From Mycolicibacterium arabiense (GTDB lineage Bacteria; Actinomycetota; Actinomycetes; Mycobacteriales; Mycobacteriaceae), in NCBI RefSeq assembly GCF_010731815.2, contig NZ_AP022593.1, forward strand, positions 4,836,001 to 4,900,000: 64,000 nucleotides of DNA, written 5' to 3'. A program made the translations under genes and the position numbers. Below the pieces are notes generated by a model, which made no database searches, was not told the origin of the DNA, and saw nothing but the letters and a program-made list of their open reading frames with translations. This document shows, piece after piece, positions 25,049 through 33,425 of this stretch. The first letter of the stretch is position 1. Every line of letters begins with the position of its first letter.

Positions 25049-26146
25049 TCACAGTGAACCGACAGCGTACAACCCACGGCCCGTGACCAGGGGCAGGTCG
25101 ATCGTGGTTCGGATGCCGGGCGCTGCGGCCACGACCTCGGGCAGGGCGTTGACGACGCGGGCTGCCGTCGCCACGAGACCGGCGTGGTTGTGGTCGCCAT
25201 TCGGACTCGAGAGGCACAGGTCGACGGTGTACGACGGTTCACCGGTGATCTCGATGCGGTAGGAGCCGCCCTCCTGCGCGGGCTGCGGCCAGTCCGGGCA
25301 CAGGTCGTCGCGCAGTCGCGTGACGTGCTCGAGGACGACGACCACCTTTCCGTCCTTGATGCCCTGCACCTCGAAGCGCAGCGCAGCGGCCGTGCCCTTC
25401 TCGATGTGCCCCGACGCGATGTCGAAGGCCTCGGGCGCGGGCTCGCGCACGTATTCCTCCTTGACCTCGTCGAGGTCGACGCCGAGGCCGGCGGCGAGCT
25501 GTCGGACCACCGAGCCCCAGGCCAAGCTCAACACGCCTGGTTGCAGCAGCATCGGCAGGTCGTCGAGCGGCCTGCCGAAGCCCATGACGTCGAACATCAC
25601 CGTGGCGCTGTCGTAGGTGTCGTAGTTGATGATCTCCATGCACCTGACCTGCTCGATGCTCTGGCAGGTGCCCGCCAGGGCGAGGGGCAGCAGGTCGTTG
25701 GCGAACCCGGGATCGATGCCACCGACGAACAGGCTGGAGTTGCCGGTCTTGGTGGCCTCCTCGATGGGCGTGACCATCTCGGGAGGCAGTGTGGCCCAGG
25801 GGTATTGGAGGAACACGGCGCTGCTGCCGACGACGTTGACGCCGGCGGCGAGGATGCGGCGGTAGTCCTCCAGCGCTTCGACCAGTCGGTTGTCGGCCAT
25901 TGCGGTGTAGACCGCGGCGTCGGGGTTGGTGGCGAGCACCGCGTCGAGGTCGGTGGTGGCCGTGATGCCGGTCGTGGTGTCGAGGCCGGCGAGGTCACCG
26001 GCATCCCTGCCCGCCTTGGACTCGCTTGACACCCACACTGCGGTCAGTTCGAAGCGGGGATCGATGATCAGCTGCGTCAGCGCGTGGCGGCCGACGTTTC
26101 CGGTGCCGATCGCGGCGACCTTGATGGGCTTGCTCGGTTCAGTCAC
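25049..26146 (-). CDS. NAD(P)-dependent amine dehydrogenase / dihydrodipicolinate reductase-like protein
   Basis: The 365-residue protein has an N-terminal Rossmann domain (VAAIGTGNVGRHALTQLI, residues ~8-26) like dihydrodipicolinate reductase and a larger C-terminal domain starting with FVGGIDPGFANDLLPL. This architecture is the mycobacterial NAD(P)H-dependent amine dehydrogenase-like family, related to 2,4-diaminopentanoate dehydrogenase. It probably reduces or oxidises a C=N or carbonyl substrate, but the mycobacterial members are not characterised. It lies 9 nt after an SDR gene, in an operon headed by a KstR-type site, so a role in lipid or sterol turnover is possible. Confidence 0.8.
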   Translation of the reverse strand: MTEPSKPIKVAAIGTGNVGRHALTQLIIDPRFELTAVWVSSESKAGRDAGDLAGLDTTTGITATTDLDAVLATNPDAAVYTAMADNRLVEALEDYRRILAAGVNVVGSSAVFLQYPWATLPPEMVTPIEEATKTGNSSLFVGGIDPGFANDLLPLALAGTCQSIEQVRCMEIINYDTYDSATVMFDVMGFGRPLDDLPMLLQPGVLSLAWGSVVRQLAAGLGVDLDEVKEEYVREPAPEAFDIASGHIEKGTAAALRFEVQGIKDGKVVVVLEHVTRLRDDLCPDWPQPAQEGGSYRIEITGEPSYTVDLCLSSPNGDHNHAGLVATAARVVNALPEVVAAAPGIRTTIDLPLVTGRGLYAVGSL

Positions 26147-26155
26147 GGTGTGTCC

Positions 26156-26947
26156 TCACAGGTCCGGGATGGGCATGTCGAGATTCGGGGTCGTGAGGCC
26201 GCCGTCGACCTCGAGCGTCTTGCCGGTCAGGTACGCCCCGGCGGGGGAGGCGAGGTAGACCGCGGCTGCGGCGATGTCGAGCGGGTCGCCGAGACGCCGC
26301 ATCGGGGTGGCCTTCTCCATCGGGTCGCGGAGTTCGTCGTTGCTCGCGACGATCTCCAGGGCGGAGGTCAGGATCGATCCCGGCGCGATCGCGTTGACCC
26401 GGATGCGTGGCGCGAGGTCGAGTGCCGACAGGCGGGTGTAGTGCGCGAGCGCGGCCTTGGCGGTGCCGTAGGCGGCGAACCCGCGGCCGGATGCCCGCGC
26501 CATCGTCGAGGTGATGTTGATGATGCTGCCGCCACCGGAGTGCTCGAGCATCAGCGGCACGGCGGCCGTCGTGAGCGCGTGGGCCGTCGCGACGTTGAAC
26601 GTGAACGCGTCGCGGAGGTCCTTCGTGGAGGTGCTCAGCAGGGCGTTGGGCATGGTGCCGCCGACGTTGTTCACGACGACGTCTAGTTTGCCGAACGCCT
26701 CGATGGCCTCGGCCGCGAGCTGGGCCGTGGCCTCCGGGTGGGCGAGGTCGGCGACGACGACGTGGGCGCGTCGGCCGGTGCCCCGGATCTGCTCGGCCAT
26801 CTCGTCGAGTTGGGACTGCGTGCGCGCGGCGATGACCACGTCAGCACCGGCTTCTGCGAATGCGAGCGCCATCGCGGCGCCCAGGCCACGGCCCGCGCCG
26901 GTGACGACTGCCACCTGGTCGTCGAGCCTGAATCTGTCGAGAATCAC
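26156..26947 (-). CDS. Short-chain dehydrogenase/reductase
   Basis: The 263-residue classical SDR has the cofactor motif [12 protein letters not shown] (residues ~16-27), the NNVGG motif, and the catalytic Ser...YxxxK as [13 protein letters not shown] with Tyr about 158. It oxidises or reduces a hydroxyl/keto group with NAD(P). It is the first gene of a two-gene operon with the amine dehydrogenase-like gene. A perfect match to the KstR consensus lies 65 nt upstream (27012-27025), so de-repression by sterol metabolites is a reasonable inference. Confidence 0.92.
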   Translation of the reverse strand: MILDRFRLDDQVAVVTGAGRGLGAAMALAFAEAGADVVIAARTQSQLDEMAEQIRGTGRRAHVVVADLAHPEATAQLAAEAIEAFGKLDVVVNNVGGTMPNALLSTSTKDLRDAFTFNVATAHALTTAAVPLMLEHSGGGSIINITSTMARASGRGFAAYGTAKAALAHYTRLSALDLAPRIRVNAIAPGSILTSALEIVASNDELRDPMEKATPMRRLGDPLDIAAAAVYLASPAGAYLTGKTLEVDGGLTTPNLDMPIPDL

Positions 26948-27011
26948 GGTTCCTCACTTCCCTTGCCGCGGGTCACCGTAACAAGGGTGATCACGCCGTG
27001 TGAGAGATTTC

Positions 27012-27025
27012 TGGAACACGTTCTA
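27012..27025. promoter_or_regulatory. KstR-type operator
   Basis: TGGAACACGTTCTA fits the KstR consensus TnnAACnnGTTnnA exactly. It lies 65 nt upstream of the SDR gene start and 42 nt before the first copy of the 134-bp repeat. Confidence 0.7.
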
Positions 27026-27067
27026 CTTTGGTTGTGGCGGCGGTGTGGAGCGGGTGCGTGGCGCGAC

Positions 27068-27201
27068 GAGATGCGCGTTTTGGCGGAGAAGTGCGAGTAG
27101 GCGTCGCCAAAAGGTGCGGTTCGTGGTTGGCAGCCGCGAGACCGGCGGCGTTCCACTGGCGGGCGTCATCAAATGATGACGCGCCGGGGCGCGGCGGGGC
27201 T
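27068..27201. repeat. 134-bp direct repeat, copy 1 (R1)
   Basis: This block matches 28710-28843 in the same orientation with 5 mismatches in 134 positions. It contains an 8-bp inverted repeat (TTTTGGCG 27078-27085, CGCCAAAA 27105-27112) and a 20-bp near-palindrome (GCGTCATCA-AA-TGATGACGC, 27163-27182). It lies just past the 3' end of the PGRS-like gene. Confidence 0.95.
27163..27182. promoter_or_regulatory. 20-bp palindrome within R1
   Basis: GCGTCATCA, AA, TGATGACGC. An almost identical palindrome occurs in R2 (28805-28824) and, longer and perfect, upstream of the exported esterase (47807-47832). The shared core suggests a protein-binding site. Confidence 0.55.
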
Positions 27202-27212
27202 TGCTCGGTTCC

Positions 27213-28484
27213 TCAGCCGTCGGCGCCGTCGTTCCCGTCGGCGCCCGTCGAGCCCGAGTTGGCATCCGTCCCACCTGCGCCGCCGTCTCCGCCGGAAGCG
27301 CCTGTGCCTCCTGGGCCGCCGTCGCCACCCGCTCCGGGGGTGCCGATGCCGCTGCCTCCCGAGCCGACGCTGCCTCCCGGCCCCCCATTTCCTCCAGGTG
27401 CGCCTGCACCTCCGGCACCGCCGTTCCCGCCATTGCCGGCACGTGAGTCTCCTGGCCCTGGCTGGCCGATGTCGCCGCCAGTGCCACCTGCTCCACCGGG
27501 CGACCCGGGGCCGCTATCGCCACCGTTGCCGCCGTCACCGCCGATCACGGGAATGCCTTGCGAGGGGTCTCGAGTCGCCGAGCCACCGTTGCCACCGTCG
27601 CCACCCTGTCCTAACGCAGTACCGGCGTCGCCTCCGTCTCCGCCAGCGCCGCCGACCCCATTGGCGAACGAAAGAGCGGTGCCTGATCCGCCGTTGCCGC
27701 CGTCGCCTCCGTTGCCTACGAGAACGCCGCTGCCGCCGGCGCCGCCCGCACCGCCATTCGCCGTGGTGAAGACCGAACTCGCATCGCCGCCGTCTCCGCC
27801 GCTGCCGGCGTTGCCGAACGCACCGGCGTTGCCGCCTGCGCCCCCTGCTCCGCCAACGGCGACAGTGCCTAGTCCGAAGGCGTCACCCCCACGTCCCCCG
27901 TTACCGCCGTCGCCCACCAACAAGCCACCGTTGCCTCCAGCGCCACCGGACCCGGCTACCGCTGGCGCGCCAGTTCCCACACCGCCCCCAGCGTCACCGC
28001 CCGCGCCGCCGCTGCCGATCAATAGGCCACCGTTGGCTCCGCGTCCCCCGTTGCCGCCGTTGACTCCGGTTCCGCCCGCGCCGCCATTGCCAATGAGAAG
28101 TCCGCTTCTGCCTCCATCGGAACCCGGCGCGCCTGTCGCGCCGGATCCGATCAACAAGCCAGCATTCGGCCTATCGGGCGTGCCGTCGGATACGAGAGAC
28201 GCCAAAAGCGTGCTCAACAGATCGGGCGGTGTTGGCGCGGTGCTGGGAAGCGCCGTCACGGTTGACACCGTCGGAGTGGCCAGCGTCGCAGTCGCTGCCG
28301 CACGACACAACAGAAAACACAAGCTCTTCGGTGGAGTGGCCGCCAGCGGGCCTTGAGTGGAGGTCAGTGCGACGATGCCCTCACCCACGGGCCGAGCGTC
28401 GTCCACGTTTAGGCCAATCGCAGAAGCCGCGGCACCGGTCGCCATCAGCCCCATAGCAACTCCCCTGCGGAGATCCATAACCAT
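27213..28484 (-). CDS. PGRS-like glycine-rich exported protein without a PE domain
   Basis: The 423-residue product has a short N-terminal hydrophobic segment (MDLRRGVAMGLMATGAAASA, possible signal peptide), a ~70-residue Ala/Thr/Pro-rich region, and from about residue 105 a long run of GGAGG/GGNGG/GGDGG triplets broken by GLLIGNGG and GLLIGSGG units. That pattern is the PGRS domain of mycobacterial PE_PGRS proteins, with GGxGxD/N motifs proposed to bind calcium in a parallel beta fold. No PE domain precedes it. The ATG at 28484 follows an AAAGGGG site; GTG 28490 and ATG 28478 are alternatives. The gene sits between two 134-bp direct repeats and upstream sequence is AT-richer than surroundings. 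Confidence 0.85.
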   Translation of the reverse strand: MVMDLRRGVAMGLMATGAAASAIGLNVDDARPVGEGIVALTSTQGPLAATPPKSLCFLLCRAAATATLATPTVSTVTALPSTAPTPPDLLSTLLASLVSDGTPDRPNAGLLIGSGATGAPGSDGGRSGLLIGNGGAGGTGVNGGNGGRGANGGLLIGSGGAGGDAGGGVGTGAPAVAGSGGAGGNGGLLVGDGGNGGRGGDAFGLGTVAVGGAGGAGGNAGAFGNAGSGGDGGDASSVFTTANGGAGGAGGSGVLVGNGGDGGNGGSGTALSFANGVGGAGGDGGDAGTALGQGGDGGNGGSATRDPSQGIPVIGGDGGNGGDSGPGSPGGAGGTGGDIGQPGPGDSRAGNGGNGGAGGAGAPGGNGGPGGSVGSGGSGIGTPGAGGDGGPGGTGASGGDGGAGGTDANSGSTGADGNDGADG

Positions 28485-28861
28485 TTCCACCCCTTTAGCT
28501 GCGTACAGTCATCATCCGAAACGCACGTCGGTCAACGGAATGAATCTCAAGCTACAGCAGGGTTTCGTCAACTATCCATAGCTCTGGCGAAAACGGCGAT
28601 TCGTGTTCACCGGTTTGCTGATAGCTACGGATCGCTGCGCCAATAGTGACACCGCTGTGGCCATGGCAACCTTCTGACATGGTGGCCGACCAGGGCTTGG
28701 CACGGCATTGAGATGCGCGTATTGGCGGAGATGTGCGAGTGGGCGTCGCCAAAAGGTGCGGTTCGTGGTTGGCAGCCGCGAGACCGGCGGCGTTCCACTG
28801 GCGGGCGTCATCAAATGATGACGCGCCGGGGAGCGGCGGCGCTCCAAGCGCGCCCCCAGCG
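28485..28861. other. Gap between the PGRS-like gene and ku
   Basis: This 377-nt gap has no credible gene. Its left part (about 28500-28700) is AT-richer than the rest of the window and would hold the PGRS promoter; its right part is the second copy of the 134-bp repeat, which ends 18 nt before the ku stop codon. Confidence 0.7.
28710..28843. repeat. 134-bp direct repeat, copy 2 (R2)
   Basis: Second copy of the R1 block, 1642 nt downstream of it in the same orientation (129/134 identical). It lies 226 nt upstream of the PGRS-like start on the minus strand and 18 nt from the ku stop. It carries the same palindrome (28805-28824) and a slightly decayed version of the outer inverted repeat. Confidence 0.95.
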
Positions 28862-29839
28862 TCAGCTCTTCTTGGCCGCCGTCTTCTTCGCAGCTGTCTT
28901 CTTGGCGGGAGCCTTCTTCGCGGCGGTCTTCTTGGCCGGGGCCTTCTTCGCGGCCGCCTTCTTCGCAGGAGCCTTCTTGGCGGGCTTCTCCTTCTCGTCC
29001 TCGTCCGAGTCGTCCGAGTCGGAATCGGAGCTAGAACTCGAGCCACCCTTGCGCGCCTTCACGCTGGCCTCGAGCTTCGCCAGCAAGTCGGACACGTCGT
29101 CGGTCTCGTCGAGGTTCTCCGGTTCGGGTTCGTCGGTCGTGAACGCTTCGCCGCCTTCCAGCTTGGCCTGCACCAGCTCGTGCAGCTGTTCCTGGTAGTC
29201 GTCGCGGAACTGGTCGGGGTGGAAGTCGTCGGTCATCGACTCCACCACCTGGCCCGCCATCTTCAACTCGGCAGGCTTGATCTCGACTTCCTTGTCCAGC
29301 ACCGGGAAGTCGGGATCGCGGATCTCGTCGGGCCACAGCAGCGTATGGATGACCATCACGTCGCGCTTGCTGAAGTCCTTGACCCGCAACGCCGCAAGCC
29401 GCGTCTTGTTGCGCAGCGCGAAGTGCACGATCGCGACCCGGTCGGTCTCCGCGAGTGTCTTCGCGAGCAGGACGTAGGACTTCGATGACTTCGAGTCCGG
29501 CTCCAGGAAATAGCTCTTGTCGTACATCAGCGGATCGAGCTGCTCGGCGGGGATGAACTCGACGACCTCGATCTCGCGGCTGCGCTCTTCGGGCAGCGTC
29601 GCGATGTCCTCGTCGGTGATGATGACGGTTTGACCGTCGTCGGAGTCGAACGCCTTCGCGATGTCCCGGTACTCGACCACCTCGCCGCAAACCTCGCACG
29701 TCCGCTTGTAGCGGATGCGTCCGTTGTCCTTCGCGTGGACCTGGTGGAACTTGATGTCGTGGTCTTCGGTCGCGGTGTAGACCTTGACCGGCACGTTCAC
29801 CAGCCCGAACGCGATGGATCCCTTCCAGATGGAACGCAT
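28862..29839 (-). CDS. ku: Non-homologous end-joining protein Ku
   Basis: The 325-residue protein is the bacterial Ku homodimer subunit. The core (residues ~1-255) begins MRSIWKGSIAFGLVNVPVKVY and has EVCGEVVEYRDIAKAF in the bridge. The C-terminal 70 residues are an acidic Ser/Asp stretch (SSSSSDSDSDDSDEDEKEK) followed by Lys/Ala repeats (AKKAPAKK units), like the basic tail of M. smegmatis Ku that helps DNA end binding. It binds double-strand ends and recruits LigD, which lies 9.5 kb away on the other strand. It follows the fructokinase gene by 21 nt and could be co-transcribed with it. Confidence 0.97.
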   Translation of the reverse strand: MRSIWKGSIAFGLVNVPVKVYTATEDHDIKFHQVHAKDNGRIRYKRTCEVCGEVVEYRDIAKAFDSDDGQTVIITDEDIATLPEERSREIEVVEFIPAEQLDPLMYDKSYFLEPDSKSSKSYVLLAKTLAETDRVAIVHFALRNKTRLAALRVKDFSKRDVMVIHTLLWPDEIRDPDFPVLDKEVEIKPAELKMAGQVVESMTDDFHPDQFRDDYQEQLHELVQAKLEGGEAFTTDEPEPENLDETDDVSDLLAKLEASVKARKGGSSSSSDSDSDDSDEDEKEKPAKKAPAKKAAAKKAPAKKTAAKKAPAKKTAAKKTAAKKS

Positions 29840-29860
29840 GACCCAGTATTGCCCATCGAG

Positions 29861-30778
29861 CTAGCCCCGAAGCAGAGCGGCGCGATCCGGTGAGTCCGCG
29901 CCCGCCCGGCCGACGACGATCGCCGACACCTTCGCCGCCGCCCGGAGGACGCGTTCGAGCGTCGAGGTGTCGATCGCGGCCAGGTCGGCTCGCCGGTCGG
30001 CGCCCAGCAGACCCAGCGTCCACAGCTCGTCGATCAGCCCGGTCATGAACGCGTCGCCGGCGCCCACGGTGTCCACGACCTCGACCTTTGGCACCTCGAT
30101 GCGCACCGTTCCCGCAGCGCACGTGGCGAACGCGCCGCGCTCGCCCATCGTGACGGCGACGACCGCAGGGCCGACGGACTGCCATGCCGCGGCGATCTCC
30201 TCAGGAGAGCGGTCCGGGTCGAGCCAGTGCAGGTCCTCGTCGCTGACCTTGACGACGTCGGCCTTGGCGACCAGGCGGTCTATGCGGCCGATGGCCTGCT
30301 CGCGATCGGCGATCAGGGCCGGGCGCACGTTGGGGTCGTAGGTGATGGTGGCCGAGGCCCGGTAGGCGTCGAGCAGGGCCGCGACCGCGAGGCAGCCCGG
30401 GTCGAGGAACGCCGCGATGGATCCGGTGTGCGCGACCAGCGGCGGCCCCACCTCCGGGGTGCCGGCCAATTGCCATTCGATGTCGAACTCGTAGGTGGCG
30501 GCGCCGGCCGCGTCGAGGCGTGCCAGTGCGGTCGGGGTGCGGGCGGCATTCGTGCTGCCGGGCACCAGCGCGACGCCCGACGCCTCCACGTGGTCGACGA
30601 TGCGCCGGCCACGCTCGTCGGTACCGACGTGGGTGAGGAAGTCGACCTCCCGGCCCAGCCTGCCCAGCCCCACCGCGACGTTCAGTGGGCTGCCGCCGAC
30701 GTGCTCGCCGGTGACTGTGCCGTCGCGCTCGACGACGTCGATCAGCGCCTCGCCGATGACCAGTGCACGCTGGCTCAT
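29861..30778 (-). CDS. PfkB-family carbohydrate kinase (probable fructokinase)
   Basis: The 305-residue kinase of the ribokinase/PfkB family has GGSPLNVAVGLGRLG near residue 28 and the catalytic signature DTVGAGDAFMTGLIDE near residue 243, with the GAGD anion hole and base Asp. In this position, 49 nt after a mannitol dehydrogenase gene, it most likely phosphorylates the fructose (or another ketose) made by that enzyme, giving entry to glycolysis. The substrate assignment is from context. The spacer before it is rich in GAGCGAG-like repeats. Confidence 0.9.
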   Translation of the reverse strand: MSQRALVIGEALIDVVERDGTVTGEHVGGSPLNVAVGLGRLGREVDFLTHVGTDERGRRIVDHVEASGVALVPGSTNAARTPTALARLDAAGAATYEFDIEWQLAGTPEVGPPLVAHTGSIAAFLDPGCLAVAALLDAYRASATITYDPNVRPALIADREQAIGRIDRLVAKADVVKVSDEDLHWLDPDRSPEEIAAAWQSVGPAVVAVTMGERGAFATCAAGTVRIEVPKVEVVDTVGAGDAFMTGLIDELWTLGLLGADRRADLAAIDTSTLERVLRAAAKVSAIVVGRAGADSPDRAALLRG

Positions 30779-30827
30779 GGCTCGACTCCCGCTCGCTCGT
30801 GCCTCGCTCGCGCTCGTCTTCGGGAGC

Positions 30828-32237
30828 TCACGACTCGACCAACTGCTCGAGCGTGGCCCGAGCGCCGTTGCGGTGCAATGAATCCAGCGCCCGAACGTAG
30901 GCGTCGGCGAACCGCGGCTGCTGCGCCAGGTCGCCGAACAGCGCGGTGTTCTCGATGAACGCCGTGGGGTTGTCGAGTTGCGACTTGGCCAGCGGCACCA
31001 GGCTGTCGGCCAGCTGATCCTGGACGTCGATCGGCTCGCCCTGCTCGTCGACGCCCTCTGCGTAGCGGGCCCAACTGGCGACGACGGCGGCGGACAGTTC
31101 GACGGGTCCGCCGGTGCGCAGGTTTTCCCGGACCACCGGCAGCAGCCACTGCGGGATGCGGTCGGACGAGCCGAAGCAGAGCCGGACGATGGTGTCGCGC
31201 ACGCCGGGATTGGCGAAGCGCTCGATCGCCGTGCGCTTGTAGTCGTCGAGGTCGATGCCCGGCACCGGCTTGAGTGCCGGCGTGCCCTCCTCGTCCATGT
31301 ACCGCTGCAAGAACTTGGCGAACAGCGGATCGCCCGCGGCGTCGTGCACCAACCGGTACCCGGCGAGGTAGGCGAAGTAGCACAGCGCTTGATGGCCGGC
31401 GTTGATGAGTCGCAGTTTCATCAGCTCGTACGGCGTGACGTCGTCGACGAGCATCACCCCGACGTCCTCGAAACGCGGTCTGCCGTCGGAGAAGTGGTCT
31501 TCGAGGACCCAGGAGGTGAACGGTTCCGCGGCGACGGGCCACTGGTCCTCGACGCCGAACTCCGACTCGACCGTCTCGATCACCTCCGGCGAGGTGGCCG
31601 GCGTGATGCGGTCGACCATCGAGTTGGGGAACTGCGTGTGCTCGGCCATCCAGCCGGCCAGGCTCGGGTGCTCCCGTTCGGCGTAGGCGGTGAACGCCTC
31701 GCGGGCGACGTCGCCGTTGCCCTCGATGTTGTCGCACGACACGATCGTCGGCGAGGACAGGCCGCGTTCCTGGCGCCGGGCGAGTGCGGCGGTGACGAGC
31801 CCGAAGACGCTGTCGGGTCCGGCGTCGTCGATCGTGTACCCGCCCTCGGTGATGGTGAGCGACACGATCCGGGTCGTCGGCGCGGCGATCAGTTCGACGA
31901 CCGCTTCCGGGTCGTCGGGTGCGTACAGGTAGTCGACGATCGAGCCGATGACGCGTGCCTCGCGGCCGCCGTCGGCGCGCAGCGCCAACAGGGTGTACAA
32001 GCCGTCCTGGGCTTTCATGACGTCGGCCATCTTGCGGTCGCCCGGCAGGACGCCGACGCCGCAGATTCCCCACTCGTTCGCGTTGCCCGTCTCCAGTAGC
32101 CGGTCGACGTACATCGCCTGGTGGGCGCGGTGGAAGCCACCGACGCCGAAGTGCACGATGCCGATCTTCACCTTGCTGCGGTCGTAGCCGGGCTTGTCGA
32201 TCGGCACCTCGGGCAGCGTCTCGTTGCTCAGCTTCAT
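30828..32237 (-). CDS. Mannitol 2-dehydrogenase family polyol dehydrogenase
   Basis: The 469-residue enzyme is a long-chain mannitol dehydrogenase. It has the family opening VKIGIVHFGVGGFHRAHQAMYVDRLL (Rossmann N-domain), LTITEGGYTID near residue 130, SCDNIEGNGDVAREAF near 170 and the catalytic region KLRLINAGHQALCYFAYLAGYR near 285 (Lys, Asn, His). It converts mannitol, arabitol or sorbitol to the ketose with NAD. ATG 32237 is preferred over a longer start at 32336 that would lie in the promoter. It is divergent from the SorC-type regulator and the polyol importer, and upstream of the fructokinase. Confidence 0.93.
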   Translation of the reverse strand: MKLSNETLPEVPIDKPGYDRSKVKIGIVHFGVGGFHRAHQAMYVDRLLETGNANEWGICGVGVLPGDRKMADVMKAQDGLYTLLALRADGGREARVIGSIVDYLYAPDDPEAVVELIAAPTTRIVSLTITEGGYTIDDAGPDSVFGLVTAALARRQERGLSSPTIVSCDNIEGNGDVAREAFTAYAEREHPSLAGWMAEHTQFPNSMVDRITPATSPEVIETVESEFGVEDQWPVAAEPFTSWVLEDHFSDGRPRFEDVGVMLVDDVTPYELMKLRLINAGHQALCYFAYLAGYRLVHDAAGDPLFAKFLQRYMDEEGTPALKPVPGIDLDDYKRTAIERFANPGVRDTIVRLCFGSSDRIPQWLLPVVRENLRTGGPVELSAAVVASWARYAEGVDEQGEPIDVQDQLADSLVPLAKSQLDNPTAFIENTALFGDLAQQPRFADAYVRALDSLHRNGARATLEQLVES

Positions 32238-32300
32238 GACGCCAACACCACCATTTCGGGGTGGATCGCCGGGTGCTCGTGGTCCGAAGTCTGGGGTGTT

Positions 32301-32337
32301 GTGTGCGTCACACTTCGATGTTAGCGTGATGATCATC
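32301..32337. promoter_or_regulatory. Inverted repeats in the polyol divergent promoter
   Basis: GTGTG-CGT-CACAC (32301-32313) and the perfect 10-bp palindrome GATGATCATC (32328-32337) lie between the divergent mannitol dehydrogenase and regulator genes. They are candidate binding sites for the SorC-type regulator. Confidence 0.5.
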
Positions 32338-32392
32338 TACTCGCACCCCTGAGCATAAGTTCAGTCGAAATTCGAAAGGTGGAGCCCCCAAC

Positions 32393-33391
32393 GTGGCTGC
32401 AGCTGTATCGGACTTCAGGTCGGCCGAGGCGGCGGACGGTCGGGCGGTGTCGCCCACCGAGCCCGCCGCCGGCTCGACGCCCGAAGACCTCCGACTCGCT
32501 CTCCGCGCTGCGACGCTCTACTACTTGGACGGGCTCACCCAGGCGGAGATCGCCGCCAAGCTCGGCGTCTCCCGCCCGACGGCTGGGCGCCTCATCGCCC
32601 GGGCGAAGGCCAACGGACTGGTGCGCATCGAGGTCGTCGTCCCCCCGACGCTCAAGGACGACCTGCACGCCGAGGAGGAGCGCCTCCTCGAGGATCGCTT
32701 CGGCATCACCGAGGCCGTCGTCACCGGACACCTCGGCCGCGCATCGGCGGCCCTGCTCATGCGCCGCCTCGCCCACGACGACGTGCTCGGATTCACTTGG
32801 GGCCCCGAGCAAGTGGCCGCCGTGTCGGCGCTGAGCCCCGGCGTGGCGAGCTGCCGCGTGGTCGTTCAGCTCGACGGCGCCATGTCGACCGCCTCCTATC
32901 AGACCGGCATGGAGTTCATCCTCAGCCGCAGCGCGGACATGTTGCGCGCCGACGCCATGCGTCTCCCCGCGCCGCTCTACGCCGATCCGTCCACGGTCGT
33001 CTCGCTGCGCAGCGACTCGGTGATCTCGCGGACGCTCGACGCGGGCCGCCGCGCGGACACGATGCTGTTCGGCGTCGGCTCGGTGTCCACCTCAACCACG
33101 TTGTTCGAGGGCAGCTTCCTCGACGTCCGCATGCTCGACGACCTGGTGGCCCGCGGGGCCGTCGGCGAGATCGGTGGGCGGTTCTTCGACGCCGACGGCG
33201 CGCCCGTGGAGACCGAACTCGCGCACCGCGCGGTGTCGGTGCCGCTCGAGGACGTCCGGGCGTGCTCGAAGACCATCCTGGTCTGCAGCGGCCCGGAGAA
33301 GTACGTCGCCACCCTGGCCGCACTGCGCGGCGGGATGGCGAAGCTATTGGTATGCGAATTCGATTGCGCACGTTGGTTGTTGGAACAGTGA
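32393..33391 (+). CDS. SorC/DeoR-type sugar-binding transcriptional regulator
   Basis: The 332-residue protein has an N-terminal helix-turn-helix (residues ~35-80, YYLDGLTQAEIAAKLGVSRPTAGRLIARA) and a C-terminal sugar-phosphate-binding domain of the SorC type (about 85-330, with DTMLFGVGSVSTSTTLFEG). Such regulators are released from or attached to DNA by a phosphorylated sugar. It is divergent from mannitol dehydrogenase and directly precedes the ABC importer genes (34 nt), so it is the obvious regulator of both transcripts. GTG start at 32393. Confidence 0.92.
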   Translation: MAAAVSDFRSAEAADGRAVSPTEPAAGSTPEDLRLALRAATLYYLDGLTQAEIAAKLGVSRPTAGRLIARAKANGLVRIEVVVPPTLKDDLHAEEERLLEDRFGITEAVVTGHLGRASAALLMRRLAHDDVLGFTWGPEQVAAVSALSPGVASCRVVVQLDGAMSTASYQTGMEFILSRSADMLRADAMRLPAPLYADPSTVVSLRSDSVISRTLDAGRRADTMLFGVGSVSTSTTLFEGSFLDVRMLDDLVARGAVGEIGGRFFDADGAPVETELAHRAVSVPLEDVRACSKTILVCSGPEKYVATLAALRGGMAKLLVCEFDCARWLLEQ

Positions 33392-33425
33392 CCATGTTCG
33401 TTGGCACAGTGAGAGGTTGACCGGT

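Noticed and set aside
27023..27538. Minus-strand 171-codon open frame spanning R1 and the PGRS end
   Set aside because: It is an alternate frame of the glycine-rich gene plus the repeat; a similar frame in R2 shares the repeat-encoded residues, but there is no start context or known family.
32301..32313. CRP (cAMP receptor protein) site
   Set aside because: The half-sites GTGTG and CACAC are spaced by 3 nt, whereas the mycobacterial CRP site has TGTGA and TCACA with a 6-nt centre.
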